From: Promethearchaeota archaeon
Lineage (GTDB): Archaea > Asgardarchaeota > Lokiarchaeia > Sigynarchaeales > SOKP01
Direction of reading: 5' to 3'
Assembly (NCBI GenBank): GCA_004524425.1
Contig: SDNN01000023.1
Span: 1 to 22,789 of the forward strand
Length of the DNA stretch: 22,789 bases
The position numbers were made by a program, and so were the translations under genes. Below the pieces are notes generated by a model. That model ran no database searches, was not told where the DNA came from, and saw only the letters and a program-made list of their open reading frames with translations. Positions 21,656-22,789 of this stretch are shown here, piece after piece (the first letter of the stretch is position 1; each line of letters starts with the position of its first letter).

Positions 21656-22789
21656 TAAGTGGGATAAAAAGGAAAACTACTGCCATTGAGACTACATTCA
21701 GGTATTTTCAGACCGTCGATCTGATTATTAACCATTTTAAAAGAGAAGCAGACAGAAGGAAGATTTTTGAGTTAACAACCCAAGAAACAACACTTAAAGA
21801 TTTATTGGTTGGTACGGCAGCTGTCCATTTATATCATAACTTAGGCATTAGAGTAAATGAGAACCTTAATTTATCCAAACTTTCTCTTGAATCGACTAAA
21901 AATTTAGAACTTTCGGAAAAAAAAGTTTTGATAGATGAGGTTGTGTCTTTATTAAAAGATTCTCTATCATTGGAAGTCGATATGCTCAAAAGATCAATAA
22001 AATTGGAAAATCAGATTATTTCTTTTTTAATTGAAGAAAGAACTACTAAAATTAATGATAAAAAACGAAATGAATTGATTAAAGCAATCGATCAGGATAT
22101 CGAACAGAATCTGATTGAAATCATCTTAAATTATCCACCCTTCTATTTTTATGACCTAATTGCTGATTTAATTGGATTAACTAATGAAATCAAGATCGCT
22201 ATTCTTGAAGAGAGCTCTGCATTTAAAGATCTTTCCGTGGAGATAGAAAAAAAATTATCAATGGAGGAAAAAGAAGATAAATTTATTGAATTGTCCACCT
22301 TAAGTCGGTTGATAAGTAAAATTCAAGATAATTTTGAATTTAAATCATATAAAGAATTGCAAATGCAGAACATGTCGGTGCGAATGATTAAGAGAAAAAT
22401 AATAGATTATAATCTTAATCGCTTTCCAATATCTCTGGATGGATTAAAAACTTTTCTCAAGGCGAACCATGTGAAAAAGGGGATTATTGACAAAATACAT
22501 GATGCTCTCAGTAAAAAAATCAATTATGATGCATTTGAAAAAGAAATGCTCTCCTTTATTAAGTCCAAATTAATTGAACAATTGAAAAAGAATCCAAATG
22601 ATTTTATCTATTACCTTGAATCACTGAATGAAAGTAATTTTCATGAGATTATTTACATGATTAATAAATATGGAATATATAACATCTTGCATGTTATGAA
22701 CATAAACGAGGAAATCGCACATCAAGTCAGTAAGAATATGATAAGATACAATATCGATAAATTTGACATAATGAATCTAAATAGTGAAA
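21652..22789 (+). CDS. Helical protein of unknown function (partial, runs off the window)
   Basis: From the ATG at 21652, which overlaps the TGA stop of the preceding gene in ATGA, the frame stays open for about 379 codons to the window edge. It begins MISGIKRKTTAIETTFRYF and is predicted to be almost entirely alpha-helical, rich in Lys, Glu, Ile, Leu and Asn. There is no signal peptide or membrane span. A segment YPPFYFYDLIADLIGL is unusually aromatic. No family motif is recognised. Codon use and composition match the upstream gene, and the 4-base overlap suggests a coupled pair. The full length is unknown. Confidence 0.75.
   Translation, partial: MISGIKRKTTAIETTFRYFQTVDLIINHFKREADRRKIFELTTQETTLKDLLVGTAAVHLYHNLGIRVNENLNLSKLSLESTKNLELSEKKVLIDEVVSLLKDSLSLEVDMLKRSIKLENQIISFLIEERTTKINDKKRNELIKAIDQDIEQNLIEIILNYPPFYFYDLIADLIGLTNEIKIAILEESSAFKDLSVEIEKKLSMEEKEDKFIELSTLSRLISKIQDNFEFKSYKELQMQNMSVRMIKRKIIDYNLNRFPISLDGLKTFLKANHVKKGIIDKIHDALSKKINYDAFEKEMLSFIKSKLIEQLKKNPNDFIYYLESLNESNFHEIIYMINKYGIYNILHVMNINEEIAHQVSKNMIRYNIDKFDIMNLNSE

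Noticed and set aside
1..22789. CRISPR arrays, insertion sequences, tRNA or rRNA genes
   Set aside because: No repeat-spacer pattern, transposase, or tRNA-like cloverleaf was seen anywhere in the window.

Overview
This AT-rich window is archaeal and most likely from an Asgard (Lokiarchaeia-like) genome. Archaeal information-processing genes identify the domain: ribosomal protein eL15, RNase P proteins Rpp30 and Pop5, and a NEMF/Rqc2-type NFACT protein. A stand-alone Roadblock/LC7 protein, a homocysteine-type COG1900 enzyme, a detached PyrI and archaeal TATA boxes with very short leaders fit the same picture. The Asgard placement is inferred from this combination, not from a phylogeny.

Layout. 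1-165 (-): N-terminus of a small unknown protein. 258-3475 (+): a SerA-type dehydrogenase, eL15 and a class III aminotransferase. 3511-8003 (-): a metabolic block of an SDR oxidoreductase, a ThDP enzyme of the acetolactate synthase family, a VOC protein, and a COG1900/DUF39 enzyme with two ferredoxin-type Fe-S motifs (likely aspartate-semialdehyde sulfurtransferase). 8130-10119 (+): Rpp30, Pop5 and two unrecognised small proteins. eL15 and Rpp30-Pop5 often lie side by side in archaea; here about 6 kb of metabolic genes separates them. 10260-12283 (+): a secreted, membrane-anchored DOMON/CBM9-like protein, a small membrane protein and a glycerophosphodiester phosphodiesterase. 12262-14343 (-): the NFACT protein. 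14413-14844 (+): a small membrane protein. 14850-16539 (-): PyrI and a polytopic CTP-dependent polyprenol/dolichol-kinase-like protein. 16640-18264 (-): TrpB2 with a short leader gene. 18452-18856 (-): Roadblock/LC7. 19349 to the end (+): two overlapping genes for large soluble, largely helical proteins of unknown function; the second runs off the window.

The most striking observation is in the otherwise gene-free stretch upstream of trpB2. On the same strand as trpB2, about 170 bases before its start, is an 18-codon ORF (18264 to 18208). Its last ten residues alternate tryptophan with other residues, giving five Trp codons. It lies about 30 bases downstream of a TATA box, and its Trp codons form one arm of a nested, GC-rich hairpin followed by a U-rich tract. 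This is the architecture of a tryptophan leader-peptide attenuator, which would be remarkable in an archaeon. It also suggests that the orphan TrpB2 is a physiological tryptophan synthase.

Other notable points are a probable AUU start for the VOC protein, an intact D98/R99 pair in the NFACT protein, a hairpin shared by two convergent genes at 14841-14860, and the two large unrecognised proteins at the right edge.
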